The position numbers and the translations under genes were made by a program. Below the pieces are notes generated by a model, which saw nothing but the letters and a program-made list of their open reading frames with translations, searched no databases and was not told where the DNA came from. A stretch of 64,000 nt of DNA, taken from positions 20,853-84,852 of the forward strand of contig NZ_JAPFRE010000038.1 in NCBI RefSeq assembly GCF_026183735.1. The letters are read 5' to 3'. Shown here in pieces: positions 39,883 to 49,742 of this stretch. This DNA comes from Alteromonas sp. ASW11-130 (GTDB lineage: Bacteria; Pseudomonadota; Gammaproteobacteria; Enterobacterales; Alteromonadaceae). How positions within the stretch are numbered: position 1 is the first letter of the stretch; each line of letters starts with the position of its first letter.

Positions 39883-40308
39883 ATTACCCTAAAAATAAAT
39901 AAATGACATTAATAAGCTTTCGCGGAACGAAACAAATTGTGTTCGTGCATCAACGAAGCACTTAGCAAACCCTCTTCACAGCTGTTAGCTACGCGCCTTC
40001 ACCTGTATAGAACGCTCCCCATTTACTTACACGTTACTATCGCATAGCTGTCGCTGATTTTTGAAATGAAATTATACGGTTTCAAGCCGCTAGGCGTGTA
40101 AAGATAAAACGAGCTATAATACGTACCACAGACCCGTTATCATCGTAACGCTTTGTTCTTACGCAAATCACCTCTCGTTTACATGTTGATCGATGTTCTG
40201 TTGTGGTCTGGTAAACAATCTGTATGAAACCATGCGTGACCCCAAAACAGTGCACACATACCGTTTTTGAACAGCTATAAAATTATCCCCAAACCCATTT
40301 CACCTATC

Positions 40309-40371
40309 TTTTCTTTTTTAAAAAGGTTTGGAATTGTAAGCAAAAAAGTGCAAACCTTTTAAAAGAGAAAA
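40309..40371. repeat. large inverted repeat upstream of the metalloprotease gene
   Basis: Arms of about 21 bases (40309-40330 and 40351-40371) share AAAAGGTTTG / CAAACCTTTT exactly and continue as a T-rich arm facing an A-rich one with one or two mismatches. The loop is 20 bases. It could be an operator, a transcribed hairpin, or an element end. Confidence 0.7.
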
Positions 40372-40592
40372 CGTTAAGTTGGTAACCGTTTTTAATACAT
40401 TTCAGTTATTTTTTTTGCGCTATTTATATTTCACATCTATGCTCAATTTGTATTCAAATGCGATACAACTTATAACTCTCAACTCGAAAATCGCGCATAG
40501 TAAAATCTTTAAGTGGTTGATTATATGTAGTATTGATAATTTAAAAGAAAGGTTCGTATTTTACTGTTCGTGTAAAAATGAAAGGAAAATAT

Positions 40593-41510
40593 ATGAACCT
40601 GCGTACACTTAAACTATGCGCCCCCATAGCTGTTGGGGTGATAGTTATGCCCAACACCGCAAATGCGGTGAACGAAAAAGCTTTAGAAAACGCAAACGCA
40701 AATGCAAAAATATTGCGTTGCGCTACGCCGCATCCCTCTGCAAAAGAAGCCTTGTTGCGGGAAGAACATTTTAAAAGCTTACGCATGAGCAAAAAAGGTA
40801 AACCTGGCGGCGGCAATGAATATCAACCTCGACCAAATGGTTCAGTCACCATAGACGTTTACATGCATGTAATAACCGATACTAATGGAAGTGGTGCGTT
40901 ATCCACTGGCGAAATCAACGCTCAAATATCGGTTCTTAACGATGCCTATCGCAATACACCGTTTAAATTCAATCTAGTTTACACGAATTACGTGGCGAAT
41001 AACGCCTGGTACAACGTGGGTTATAACAGTGCAGCTGAGCGTGAAATGAAAGCTGCGCTTAGACAAGGTGATGCGTCAGATCTTAATATCTATGCAGCAA
41101 ACATAGGCGATGGGTTATTAGGATGGGCAACATTTCCGAGCAGTTACTCATCTGACCCGTTGGACGATGGCGTCGTGATGCTTAACGAGTCGTTTCCTGG
41201 TGGTAGCGCCGCTCCTTATAACGAGGGAGATACGGGCACGCATGAAGTCGGCCACTGGCTGGGTTTATACCATACATTTCAGGGCGGTTGTAACGGCAGT
41301 GGTGACTATGTGGCCGATACCCCAGCTGAAAAGAGTCCTGCATATGGATGCCCAGTAGGACGGGACTCCTGTACCAAAGGTAAAAATGCGGATGGGTTAG
41401 ATCCTATTTTCAATTTTATGGACTATACCGATGATTCGTGTATGGATGAATTTACCCTTGGGCAGTCTGTTAGAGCTGATGAACAGAGTTTTGTTTATCG
41501 TAATCTATGA
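40593..41510 (+). CDS. secreted M43-type (pappalysin/cytophagalysin) zinc metalloprotease
   Basis: A 305-residue exported protease. The ATG at 40593 follows AAAGGAAA; an ATG five codons earlier (40578) is also in frame. The signal peptide (TLKLCAPIAVGVIVMPNTANA) is followed by a pro-segment. The zinc motif is HEVGHWLGLYH, with ligands His217, His221 and His227 and catalytic Glu218; the Met-turn is NFMDYTDDSCMDEFT with Met276. Cysteines after the zinc site (GGCNGS, YGCPVG, DSCTKG) fit disulfides of the M43B group. It is followed by two more exported proteins. Its substrate is not predictable; M43 members cut proteins such as gelatin or IGF-binding proteins. Confidence 0.88.
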   Translation: MNLRTLKLCAPIAVGVIVMPNTANAVNEKALENANANAKILRCATPHPSAKEALLREEHFKSLRMSKKGKPGGGNEYQPRPNGSVTIDVYMHVITDTNGSGALSTGEINAQISVLNDAYRNTPFKFNLVYTNYVANNAWYNVGYNSAAEREMKAALRQGDASDLNIYAANIGDGLLGWATFPSSYSSDPLDDGVVMLNESFPGGSAAPYNEGDTGTHEVGHWLGLYHTFQGGCNGSGDYVADTPAEKSPAYGCPVGRDSCTKGKNADGLDPIFNFMDYTDDSCMDEFTLGQSVRADEQSFVYRNL

Positions 41511-41550
41511 TTAAAATGAGATGTGGGGTGTAGCCGCTCCACACACCAGT

Positions 41551-41964
41551 ATGCATACTATGATTAGCTCCATTATTAGCTTACTCTTAGCGATTTTTCT
41601 AGGTATGTCTTCGGTTATATCAGCACAGGAACGCCTTAGAGTACCCGAGTTTGTCCCTTGCGAGCGTAATAATTTGACCTCGTTGACCGGTAAAGTAACG
41701 ACGTATTTACGCGGTAAGAATAAGACTAAGTTTACGATAAAAACCTTTGCTGGAACCACCGAAAACGTAGCATTGTCTTACAAAGATATAAATGAGCTTG
41801 AACGCCATTACTATATGAATGGTAAGGCTTTAACTCCTCATAATTGGAGCTTGCTTGAAGATTCTCCTCAACAAATTAAAGCCGACGTAACAGCGCGAGT
41901 GTGGCTATGCTCGGACCAAAGTCATAAAATAATTGTTGATTGGCAAGTACCTACCTCTGCTTAA
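41551..41964 (+). CDS. small exported protein of unknown function
   Basis: A 137-residue protein if started at the ATG at 41551; ATG 41560 is also possible and gives a tighter signal peptide (ISSIISLLLAIFLGMSSVISA, cleavage before QERL). The mature chain of about 115 residues has two cysteines (FVPCERNNL, WLCSDQSH) far apart that may form a disulfide, and alternating hydrophobic residues suggesting a small beta-barrel or OB-like fold (LTGKVTTYLRGKNKTKFTIK). It lies 40 bases after the metalloprotease in the same direction and before the subtilase. An inhibitor or accessory role would fit the context but is not shown. Confidence 0.6.
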   Translation: MHTMISSIISLLLAIFLGMSSVISAQERLRVPEFVPCERNNLTSLTGKVTTYLRGKNKTKFTIKTFAGTTENVALSYKDINELERHYYMNGKALTPHNWSLLEDSPQQIKADVTARVWLCSDQSHKIIVDWQVPTSA

Positions 41965-42156
41965 TTCGCTAAAGCCATACCTGGCAAACGGAGAGGGTTC
42001 ATCTATGCCATTAGACCTCTTCAGGAATTAAAATTTAAAGTCAGTGTGCGTAATGCATTAATGTGTTGAAAAAATATACGCGCAAAGTAAAATATAAATC
42101 AGTCATTTGTATTGCTATGTGCGTCGTCGTAATAGCTGTCAGTTGTTGGAGTAGTA

Positions 42157-45100
42157 ATGAAAAGGAACTTACTTAAAGGGTCTGTTATAGGCCTTTGTAT
42201 ATCAATATGTTTATTTATCCTATGGAATGAAAATGATGGTCTGAGTGGCGGTGTCTCCAAATCATTAGCAAATAACAAATCGGATGATTTAAATTTAAAT
42301 TTATCCCCCAAAGCTAATCCTTCTAAGTCTGCTAAATCCAGTACAATAGTAAAAAATGATGCTAAAAAAGCGTCAATTGAGTATGTGCGGGATCAGGTTC
42401 TATTAACGTTTTCTAAAGATGTCACTACTGAGCAAATCGATAGCGTTATAAAAGGTGTTGCGTTCGAATCAATTTCAAAGATATCCGAGTCTGCTGGTAT
42501 ATATTTGCTCAAGTTACAAGAAGGGTCATCAGTAGTAGATACCCAGATCACACTTAAAGCTAGCAAATTCGTAAAATCTGTTGAACGCGACATGATTTAT
42601 TATACCCAAACCACGCCAAACGACCCTCAATATGCAGAACTGTGGGGATTACACAATACCGGTCAGAGCGGCGGTGTAGCGGATATTGATGTGAATGCAT
42701 TCGAAGCATGGGACCGATTAAGGGGGGAGAGCGAGGTCGTTGTTGCAGTAATTGATACGGGGGTTGATTATACCCATGAAGACCTTGTCAATAATATGTG
42801 GATTAATCCCAATGAAGTGGCGGGTAACGGTATTGATGATGACAACAATGGGTATATTGACGACATTTATGGTATCGATACGGTCAACGATGATTCTGAC
42901 CCTATGGATGATCATTATCATGGCACACATGTGGCGGGTACCATCGGCGCAGAAGGAAATAATGGAATAGGCGTTGTAGGTGTTAATTGGCGAACCAGTA
43001 TTATCGCCTGTAAATTTTTAAGTGCTGGCGGATCAGGTAGCACGTCGGACGCAATTGAATGCCTGGATTATTTGTACGATCTGAAAGTCAATCATGGGAT
43101 CAATATAATACTCAGTAATAACTCCTGGGGAGGGGGCGGAGCTTCCCCAGCCTTGGAAGCAGCCATAGCATTGCATCGAGATGCAGGAATCATTTTTGTA
43201 GCTGCGGCCGGCAATGACGCATCCGATAACGATTTATATCCTTCTTACCCCTCAAGTTATGGCACAGAAAATATTGTTTCTGTAGCGGCCATAGACAGGT
43301 TTGGGGAGCTTGCTGACTTTAGTAATTATGGAGAAACAACAGTAGATATTGGTGCGCCAGGCGTTAATATTTTAAGTACAATTCCACATAACGGTTATGA
43401 TCAACTTAGCGGTACGTCCATGGCTGCGCCCCATGTTGCAGGTACCTTGGCATTAATGGCGGCGGATAGGCCTCACCTTAGTTCATCCGAACTGATTGAA
43501 TTGTTATACGCAAATAGTGCAGATTTAAGTTCTCTTAGCGGTAAAACAGTTACTGGCAAGCAAGCAAAACTAGACCTTTTCGGTATTGATACTGATGAAG
43601 ATGGTATGCCTGATTGGTGGGAAGAGAAATACGCGCTAAATAGCAACGACCCGAACGATGCCAATGATGATAATGATAACGATGGCTTAACTAACTTAGA
43701 AGAGTTTACCTACCACACCTCCCCAGACCAAAGCGATACCGATAATGATGGCTTAACCGATAGCGAGGAGGTAAACAGCTATTCAACGAATCCCACAAGT
43801 GCTGACTCTGATCAAGATGGCTTATCTGATGGTGAAGAAGTAAATACTTACAGTACTGACCCTTTAAAAAGGGACTCTGATTCAGATGGTCTTAATGACG
43901 GTCGAGAGGTCTATAGCTACGGTACCGATCCTACGAGTGATGATAGTGATAGTGATGGCTTGGGGGATGGTTTCGAAATTCAATTTGGATTTGATCCGTT
44001 AAGCAACAGTGGAGAGCAACACGAAGATGCTGATTCGGATGGACTGAGTAACCTGAATGAATTTTTAACTGGTTCCAATCCTTTGATGTCAGACACTGAT
44101 TCTGATGGGTTGAATGACGCAGAAGAAGTCAACGTGTACGCGACTGATCCAAACAATGTAGATTCAGACGACGATGATTTATCTGACTATGATGAGCTCA
44201 TACATTATTCAACTAATCCAAATATGCACGATACAGATAGCGATCAAATCCCCGATGGTTATGAAGTACGCTTTAACCTTGATCCTCTATTTAATGATGC
44301 AAATAATGACCCTGACTACGACCAGCGTTCAAATTATCAGGAGTATTTGGACGGCACGAATCCGTTTACACCCGAAGTGATAGATACAGAGCCTAACGAT
44401 ACGGTTGATAATGCACAGTCAGTGGATGGTTACTTCAGTGTTAACTACTCAGCAGACATAGGGGATGAATATTCAAATACATCCGAAACCATCCCCCATG
44501 TTACTATTCTTGGCCGTGGTGACGATAGCTATGACTACTACAAATTTACTGTTACCAATGCCCCTTCAAAAGCGATTTTTGACATCGATTATGGCTTTGA
44601 ACATAACTCGCAAACTGCAATGGATTCGGATCTAACACTGTATCAAGAAGACGGCGCTCAAGTAGTATATTCCGACGACGCCGATCCTGATTACGGCGGA
44701 AGTGGCAGTGAAAGTGGCTTGGATTCTTTCTTTACTTATGAATTCGACACCGCTGGCGTTTATATTATCCGCGTTTCTACTTGGAGTCGGTCCCCAGTGG
44801 TGGCGGGGAAAGATTACACGTTGCATGTGTCCTTAGAGAGCGCTTTAATAGATGCAGATGGCGATGGTATGTCTGATTTTTGGGAGCAACATTTTGGCTT
44901 AGATCCCGGTAATCCGACTGATGCAGCCAATGACAACGACAGAGATGGTTTGACGAACCTTGAAGAGTTCATTGCAGACACCAACCCTCTGGAAATGGAT
45001 TCAGATTCTGATGGGCTAACCGATGGTGATGAACTAAACGTTTACCGTTCGAACCCTATTTCGAACGACACAGATTCGGATGGCTTAGCCGATGGTGATG

Positions 45101-48100
45101 AAGTTAACCTCTATGCTACCGATTTACTCAATGACGATTCAGACAATGATGGGTTAAGTGATGGAGAGGAAGTTAACGCTTACTTATCCGATCCGCTCAT
45201 GAGCGACACTGATGCTGATGGGATGAATGATGGAGCGGAAGCTGAATACGGATTTAATCCGTCATTATTCGAATCACACAATACCTTGGATAGTGATAAT
45301 GATACGCTCACTAATCTGGAAGAAATTGAGTTAGGCACCAACCCCAGTAACAGTGATACGGATGGTGATGGTTTATCAGATTCGAATGAAATCAACATTT
45401 ACTCTACTGACCCAATTATGGAAGATACCGAATCTGATGGGATGGCTGATGGTTGGGAAATCGACTTTGGTTTAAATCCGTTAATTAATGATGCTGAAGA
45501 CGATTATGATCGCGATGAATACTCAAATTTAGAAGAGTTTTTGGGCGGAACCGATCCTACTGACCCAGCTTCACATCCTATCGATATAATTGGGTATTCA
45601 ATAGATGATTATGGTTCTTTATATCAATTCAACTTAACAGTCGGCACATATTCTGTAATTGGGTCGTTGGGAGTAGAGTATGATTTCAAAGCAATAGCCA
45701 TCCACCCTGATGGCGGTATTTATGCTGCTGAAAATTCGAATCAAGGATTGTACAAGATTGATCCTAATACTGGCGCCGCATCATTTGTTGGTTATCTTAA
45801 CGTCCATGTAAGCGAAAAGGGGATGACGTTTGATGATGAAGGAAATTTATATCTCATTGATCATACCGATCTCTATCAAGTCGATATCGAAACTGGTGAA
45901 AGCAGATTAATAGGATCTCACGGTTTAGGTTATGTTGATAATATCGCTTACACAAACTCAAAGCTCTATATCATTCCTGCTTTAGGTCAGCCGATGAGTT
46001 TGTTCGAAATATCTATTACCGACGCTTCAGCCACGTATGTATCTGAGCTGCCATTAAGTTTATCTGGCGCTCAAACAGGGTTGTCGGCAGATCAGTTCGG
46101 AAATCTTTGGTTGTTGGACGAGGAGGGTACAGTCTATCGGCTAGAGAATAACTCATGGGAGTTGCTAGATTCCATATCTATTCCGTATGGCTTTGAGTCA
46201 CTAGGCATTCAAAGAGTACAAGACACTGACTTAGACGGCATGTCCGACTGGTGGGAGCTTCAATATGGACTCGACCCTGAAGACTTGTCGGATGCTAATT
46301 TAGATGCTGATAACGATCATCTGACTAACCTAGAAGAATATTTTGCAGGTTCTTCGCCGTTGCTTATAGACACCGATGATGACGGGTTGTCGGATGCTGA
46401 TGAAGTGAATACTTATCTTACGAATCCTGCTATGAAGGATACAGATGAGGATGGGCTAGAAGATAACATTGAAATATTAGAACAGTCAGATCCTCTCACT
46501 GTTGATACAGATTCTGATGGTATTTCCGATGGATATGAGCACCGCTTTGGGCTTAATTTACTCGAATACGATTCGCGAGAAGATTTCGATAACGATGGTC
46601 TGAATAATTATTTGGAATTCCAATTAGGTACACCTGCTAATTTCAGTAATATTGATCATACTGAAGATAATAGTAGCTTTGAAACTGCACGGAATTTAAA
46701 TACTAACTTTACTCAGCTATATTCTCCAAATGTGGGCAATAGACGAGAAAATACCTCTGAATCAACTCCTTATGTAAGCGTGGTTGGCATTGGTAGTAAT
46801 GCTTACGATTACTATTCCTTTAGTTCCAATGAATCAAACCAGGAAATTATTATAGATGTCGATAATGCAACCTTTGATACTATCATCAGGCTGTACGATA
46901 GCAATTTACAGCAAATAGCCATGAATGATGATTCCAATATCGAAGATGGCCAAAGAGGAAGTGAAAGTAATCTTGACTCGTACCTAGAATATACATTGGC
47001 CTCAGCAGATACCTACTATGTTTCGGTAGAGCGGTATTCCGATAGTTATATAGACTCAGGGGCAATTTATCAGCTTCATATTTCAGTACCAGGTGCAGTA
47101 GTTAATGATTCTGATCAGGACGGAATTCCAGACGAATTTGAAATAGCTAATGGTCTGGATTATAGCTATGCCGCTGATTCATTAAGTGACGAAGATGGTG
47201 ATGGACTAAATAATTATTGGGAATATGTACGAGGCACAAATCGCTTAGTTGCTGATACTGATTCAGACGGTATTATAGATAGCGAAGACGATGCGCCGTT
47301 GGATGGATCGGTAGGCGAAGGTATAGCGCCTGTTTTTGGTGAATTGTCACCGATAGAAATTGAAGCAACAGGTACTTTAACAAGAGTAACATTGCCTCAG
47401 CCTGAAGTCTTTGATGTTGATCCTAACGTAAGCATTCGTTCCGATGTAAGCGGCACATATGCTTTAGGTGAATATATTGCTACATGGGAAGCTACGGATT
47501 TCGTGGGCAATACTAGTAGCGCTACGCAAACATTCCGGGTTGTTGACACGACGCCACCTGAAATAGACATAAGCAACGAGTACTCTTTTTACACCGTACA
47601 TTCTACAAAGGATATCTCAGATGATTTAGCTGGATACGCATATGATCATGTTGACGGTGCAAGAGAACTGTTTTTCGCGTCAGGATCAGTGCTGAGAACA
47701 GGCTTCCACACTGTCGATGTATCGTCAGAAGATGCAAGCGGCAATATCGCTACTCAACCAGTAAATGTTTATATATACCCTTCGATTCAAGTGGCGAAAA
47801 AAATGTATGCTGAGCCGGGTAGCTTTCTTGAGGTAGAATTTCCTCTTTCTGGGGCGCCTCCCTTTTATCCAGTAGAGCTTTCGTTTGGCATATACGGAGA
47901 TAGTGGTTACTACTATGAATCGATAGAAGAAGGACAACTTATTAAGTCGAAAATTTGGATCCCTGAAACGATGTCTGCCGGTGACCAAATGAAGCTTTAC
48001 CTTTCCTGGGGTAATAATGCAGGAATTGATAGCTCTTTATCCCAAATGACGATAGAAATAATAGAAGATAATCGACCTCCTCAGATACAGTTGCAGGCTT

Positions 48101-49503
48101 ATCAGAATGGTAGAGCTGTAACAGTTATTGATAAATCAGCTGGAAACGTAACACTCGAAGTTACGTGGAAAGATGTAAATAGCAGTGATCAAATTGAAGT
48201 GTACAGTCATTCCGTCAATACTGAAGTGAGTCAAGGTGATGTAACCACGTCTTCTGCCAAGTTTGTCCTAGACCCCTCTGATCTTCAAGAAAACCTCAAA
48301 GCTGAGTTTAGTATTGTCGAAACAAATACGAGTGAAAAATATGCCGTCACTTCTACTATTGAGTTATCAGTGATTGCTTCGTTGCCGCTACTCGGTGATA
48401 CAGATAGCGACAATGACGGCATTTCAGATGTCGACGAGGGCGCGTATGACGATGACTTAGATGGCATACCAAATTATTTGGATATCAACAACGTTCCCAA
48501 CCGGCTTCCTACCGCTTCAGGAATGCGAGATATAGTAGCCGCTCCCGGACTACGCTTGTCTTTAGGTAGTTTGGTTCTCAATAGCTATGGAATAAATGCG
48601 GCCAACGGGGGAATCCAGATTGAGGATTTATCCTTTGACGCCGATTCATCAATCCCACCGTATGGTTCTACTGACGCGAGTGCGGCATTACAGCCAGTTA
48701 ACTTCAAAGTTTCCGGTTTAGCGGAGAATGGTGAATCTGCACAAATTGTCATTCCTCTGGATAAGCCAATTACATCAAGTATGGAGGTGCGTAAATTCAG
48801 CACCGAATTAGGCTGGTACAATTTTGTTGAAGATTCTCGTAATGAAATATTGTCGACAAATCTGGATGATGAAGGTAATTGTCCGACTATTGGTTCATAT
48901 CAATATGTAGACGGATTGTCCGTGGGGGCAGAATGTTTGATGCTACGAATCGAAGATGGCGGGCCGAATGATGCTGATGGGTTACAAAACGGACAAATTG
49001 AAGATCCCGTGTATGTCGCGGCGGTAGCGAGTACCTCACCCAACGCAGTTTTAGCCGGTCCGGAGGCCGTTGATGAAGGTACTAGCTTCGAGTTAGATGC
49101 GAGTAGAAGCTACGATCCAGACGGCGAGGAGTTAAGCTTTACTTGGGAACAGCTAGATGGTCCAGATGTATCGATTGGTGGCCAAACGTCATCGGTAATT
49201 ACACTGTCTGCCCCTGACGTGCCAAGCGACTCATCGATGCAGTTTAAGGTGACAGTGAGTGATGGGTATTACAGCCATACAGCGACGTTAAGCGTTTCGC
49301 TGCTAGATGTTCCTGATAATACGCAGGACGATCCCGTTACCCAGCAGCCGGAAGATAATCCGCCCGTTAATAATCAAAATCCCACAGGTAATGGTTCTTC
49401 AAGTGGAGGGGGCGGGTCTGCAGGTTATATGTGGTATCTACTGATGCTTGTAGCCCTATTAAATAGAAAAACTGCGTTGTTAAATCGAAGCTGTAGAACT
49501 TAA
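42157..49503 (+). CDS. giant secreted subtilase (S8) with thrombospondin-3-type repeats and GlyGly-CTERM
   Basis: A 2448-residue exported protease. A hydrophobic signal segment (residues 9-24) is followed by an I9-like prodomain. The S8 triad is Asp200 (AVIDTGVDY), His255 (HGTHVAGT) and Ser421 (GTSMAAPHVAG). Blocks of DxDxDG calcium repeats (about 480-740, 898-1140, 1353-1500, 1650-1720) alternate with two PPC-like domains (about 742-895 and 1502-1648) and a propeller-like segment (1143-1350). Then come a HYR-like segment, a choice-of-anchor-U-like domain (about 2078-2284, [11 protein letters not shown] at 2265), a PKD/REJ-like fold (2295-2385) and a GlyGly-CTERM tail (GGGGSAGYMWYLLMLVALL then Arg). 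This tail implies rhombosortase processing after type II export. GGAG precedes the ATG. Confidence 0.9.
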   Translation: MKRNLLKGSVIGLCISICLFILWNENDGLSGGVSKSLANNKSDDLNLNLSPKANPSKSAKSSTIVKNDAKKASIEYVRDQVLLTFSKDVTTEQIDSVIKGVAFESISKISESAGIYLLKLQEGSSVVDTQITLKASKFVKSVERDMIYYTQTTPNDPQYAELWGLHNTGQSGGVADIDVNAFEAWDRLRGESEVVVAVIDTGVDYTHEDLVNNMWINPNEVAGNGIDDDNNGYIDDIYGIDTVNDDSDPMDDHYHGTHVAGTIGAEGNNGIGVVGVNWRTSIIACKFLSAGGSGSTSDAIECLDYLYDLKVNHGINIILSNNSWGGGGASPALEAAIALHRDAGIIFVAAAGNDASDNDLYPSYPSSYGTENIVSVAAIDRFGELADFSNYGETTVDIGAPGVNILSTIPHNGYDQLSGTSMAAPHVAGTLALMAADRPHLSSSELIELLYANSADLSSLSGKTVTGKQAKLDLFGIDTDEDGMPDWWEEKYALNSNDPNDANDDNDNDGLTNLEEFTYHTSPDQSDTDNDGLTDSEEVNSYSTNPTSADSDQDGLSDGEEVNTYSTDPLKRDSDSDGLNDGREVYSYGTDPTSDDSDSDGLGDGFEIQFGFDPLSNSGEQHEDADSDGLSNLNEFLTGSNPLMSDTDSDGLNDAEEVNVYATDPNNVDSDDDDLSDYDELIHYSTNPNMHDTDSDQIPDGYEVRFNLDPLFNDANNDPDYDQRSNYQEYLDGTNPFTPEVIDTEPNDTVDNAQSVDGYFSVNYSADIGDEYSNTSETIPHVTILGRGDDSYDYYKFTVTNAPSKAIFDIDYGFEHNSQTAMDSDLTLYQEDGAQVVYSDDADPDYGGSGSESGLDSFFTYEFDTAGVYIIRVSTWSRSPVVAGKDYTLHVSLESALIDADGDGMSDFWEQHFGLDPGNPTDAANDNDRDGLTNLEEFIADTNPLEMDSDSDGLTDGDELNVYRSNPISNDTDSDGLADGDEVNLYATDLLNDDSDNDGLSDGEEVNAYLSDPLMSDTDADGMNDGAEAEYGFNPSLFESHNTLDSDNDTLTNLEEIELGTNPSNSDTDGDGLSDSNEINIYSTDPIMEDTESDGMADGWEIDFGLNPLINDAEDDYDRDEYSNLEEFLGGTDPTDPASHPIDIIGYSIDDYGSLYQFNLTVGTYSVIGSLGVEYDFKAIAIHPDGGIYAAENSNQGLYKIDPNTGAASFVGYLNVHVSEKGMTFDDEGNLYLIDHTDLYQVDIETGESRLIGSHGLGYVDNIAYTNSKLYIIPALGQPMSLFEISITDASATYVSELPLSLSGAQTGLSADQFGNLWLLDEEGTVYRLENNSWELLDSISIPYGFESLGIQRVQDTDLDGMSDWWELQYGLDPEDLSDANLDADNDHLTNLEEYFAGSSPLLIDTDDDGLSDADEVNTYLTNPAMKDTDEDGLEDNIEILEQSDPLTVDTDSDGISDGYEHRFGLNLLEYDSREDFDNDGLNNYLEFQLGTPANFSNIDHTEDNSSFETARNLNTNFTQLYSPNVGNRRENTSESTPYVSVVGIGSNAYDYYSFSSNESNQEIIIDVDNATFDTIIRLYDSNLQQIAMNDDSNIEDGQRGSESNLDSYLEYTLASADTYYVSVERYSDSYIDSGAIYQLHISVPGAVVNDSDQDGIPDEFEIANGLDYSYAADSLSDEDGDGLNNYWEYVRGTNRLVADTDSDGIIDSEDDAPLDGSVGEGIAPVFGELSPIEIEATGTLTRVTLPQPEVFDVDPNVSIRSDVSGTYALGEYIATWEATDFVGNTSSATQTFRVVDTTPPEIDISNEYSFYTVHSTKDISDDLAGYAYDHVDGARELFFASGSVLRTGFHTVDVSSEDASGNIATQPVNVYIYPSIQVAKKMYAEPGSFLEVEFPLSGAPPFYPVELSFGIYGDSGYYYESIEEGQLIKSKIWIPETMSAGDQMKLYLSWGNNAGIDSSLSQMTIEIIEDNRPPQIQLQAYQNGRAVTVIDKSAGNVTLEVTWKDVNSSDQIEVYSHSVNTEVSQGDVTTSSAKFVLDPSDLQENLKAEFSIVETNTSEKYAVTSTIELSVIASLPLLGDTDSDNDGISDVDEGAYDDDLDGIPNYLDINNVPNRLPTASGMRDIVAAPGLRLSLGSLVLNSYGINAANGGIQIEDLSFDADSSIPPYGSTDASAALQPVNFKVSGLAENGESAQIVIPLDKPITSSMEVRKFSTELGWYNFVEDSRNEILSTNLDDEGNCPTIGSYQYVDGLSVGAECLMLRIEDGGPNDADGLQNGQIEDPVYVAAVASTSPNAVLAGPEAVDEGTSFELDASRSYDPDGEELSFTWEQLDGPDVSIGGQTSSVITLSAPDVPSDSSMQFKVTVSDGYYSHTATLSVSLLDVPDNTQDDPVTQQPEDNPPVNNQNPTGNGSSSGGGGSAGYMWYLLMLVALLNRKTALLNRSCRT

Positions 49504-49512
49504 GATACGCCT

Positions 49513-49541
49513 CCCCCCTTTGAATATTGATTCATAGGGGG
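49513..49541 (+). terminator. hairpin after the subtilase gene
   Basis: CCCCCCT and AGGGGG flank an AT-rich loop about 10 bases past the stop. No T run follows, so it may act as an mRNA end-protecting stem rather than a terminator. Confidence 0.4.
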
Positions 49542-49742
49542 CACGGCTCTAAGCTAACCGTCGTGTTAATTTAAAGTAAACATTGTTCTGTATATTTGGT
49601 TTGATTTCGAGTAATTTAGCTGCTGAAAAAAGTCCTTTCCATCGTGTTTCTAACTAACGCATACATAAACACGTGAGCTTTAACGTGATTTAACCGATTG
49701 GAAGTGTGTTAAAAAAATTATAAATAATAATGAGCATTCTCT

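Larger units (their letters stand above)
39811..40592. other. long intergenic region between arcB and the metalloprotease
   Basis: A 780-base region without a recognisable gene. It holds an imperfect hairpin just after arcB (39851-39882), a TATAAT at 40115-40120 without a good -35, and a large inverted repeat at 40309-40371. A 77-codon frame at 40379-40612 is AT-rich, overlaps the metalloprotease start and shows no family features. This region marks the change from housekeeping to accessory gene content. Confidence 0.5.

Noticed and set aside
40379..40612. A 77-codon AT-rich frame before the metalloprotease.
   Set aside because: Biased composition, no good start signal, and it overlaps the signal peptide of the metalloprotease in another frame.
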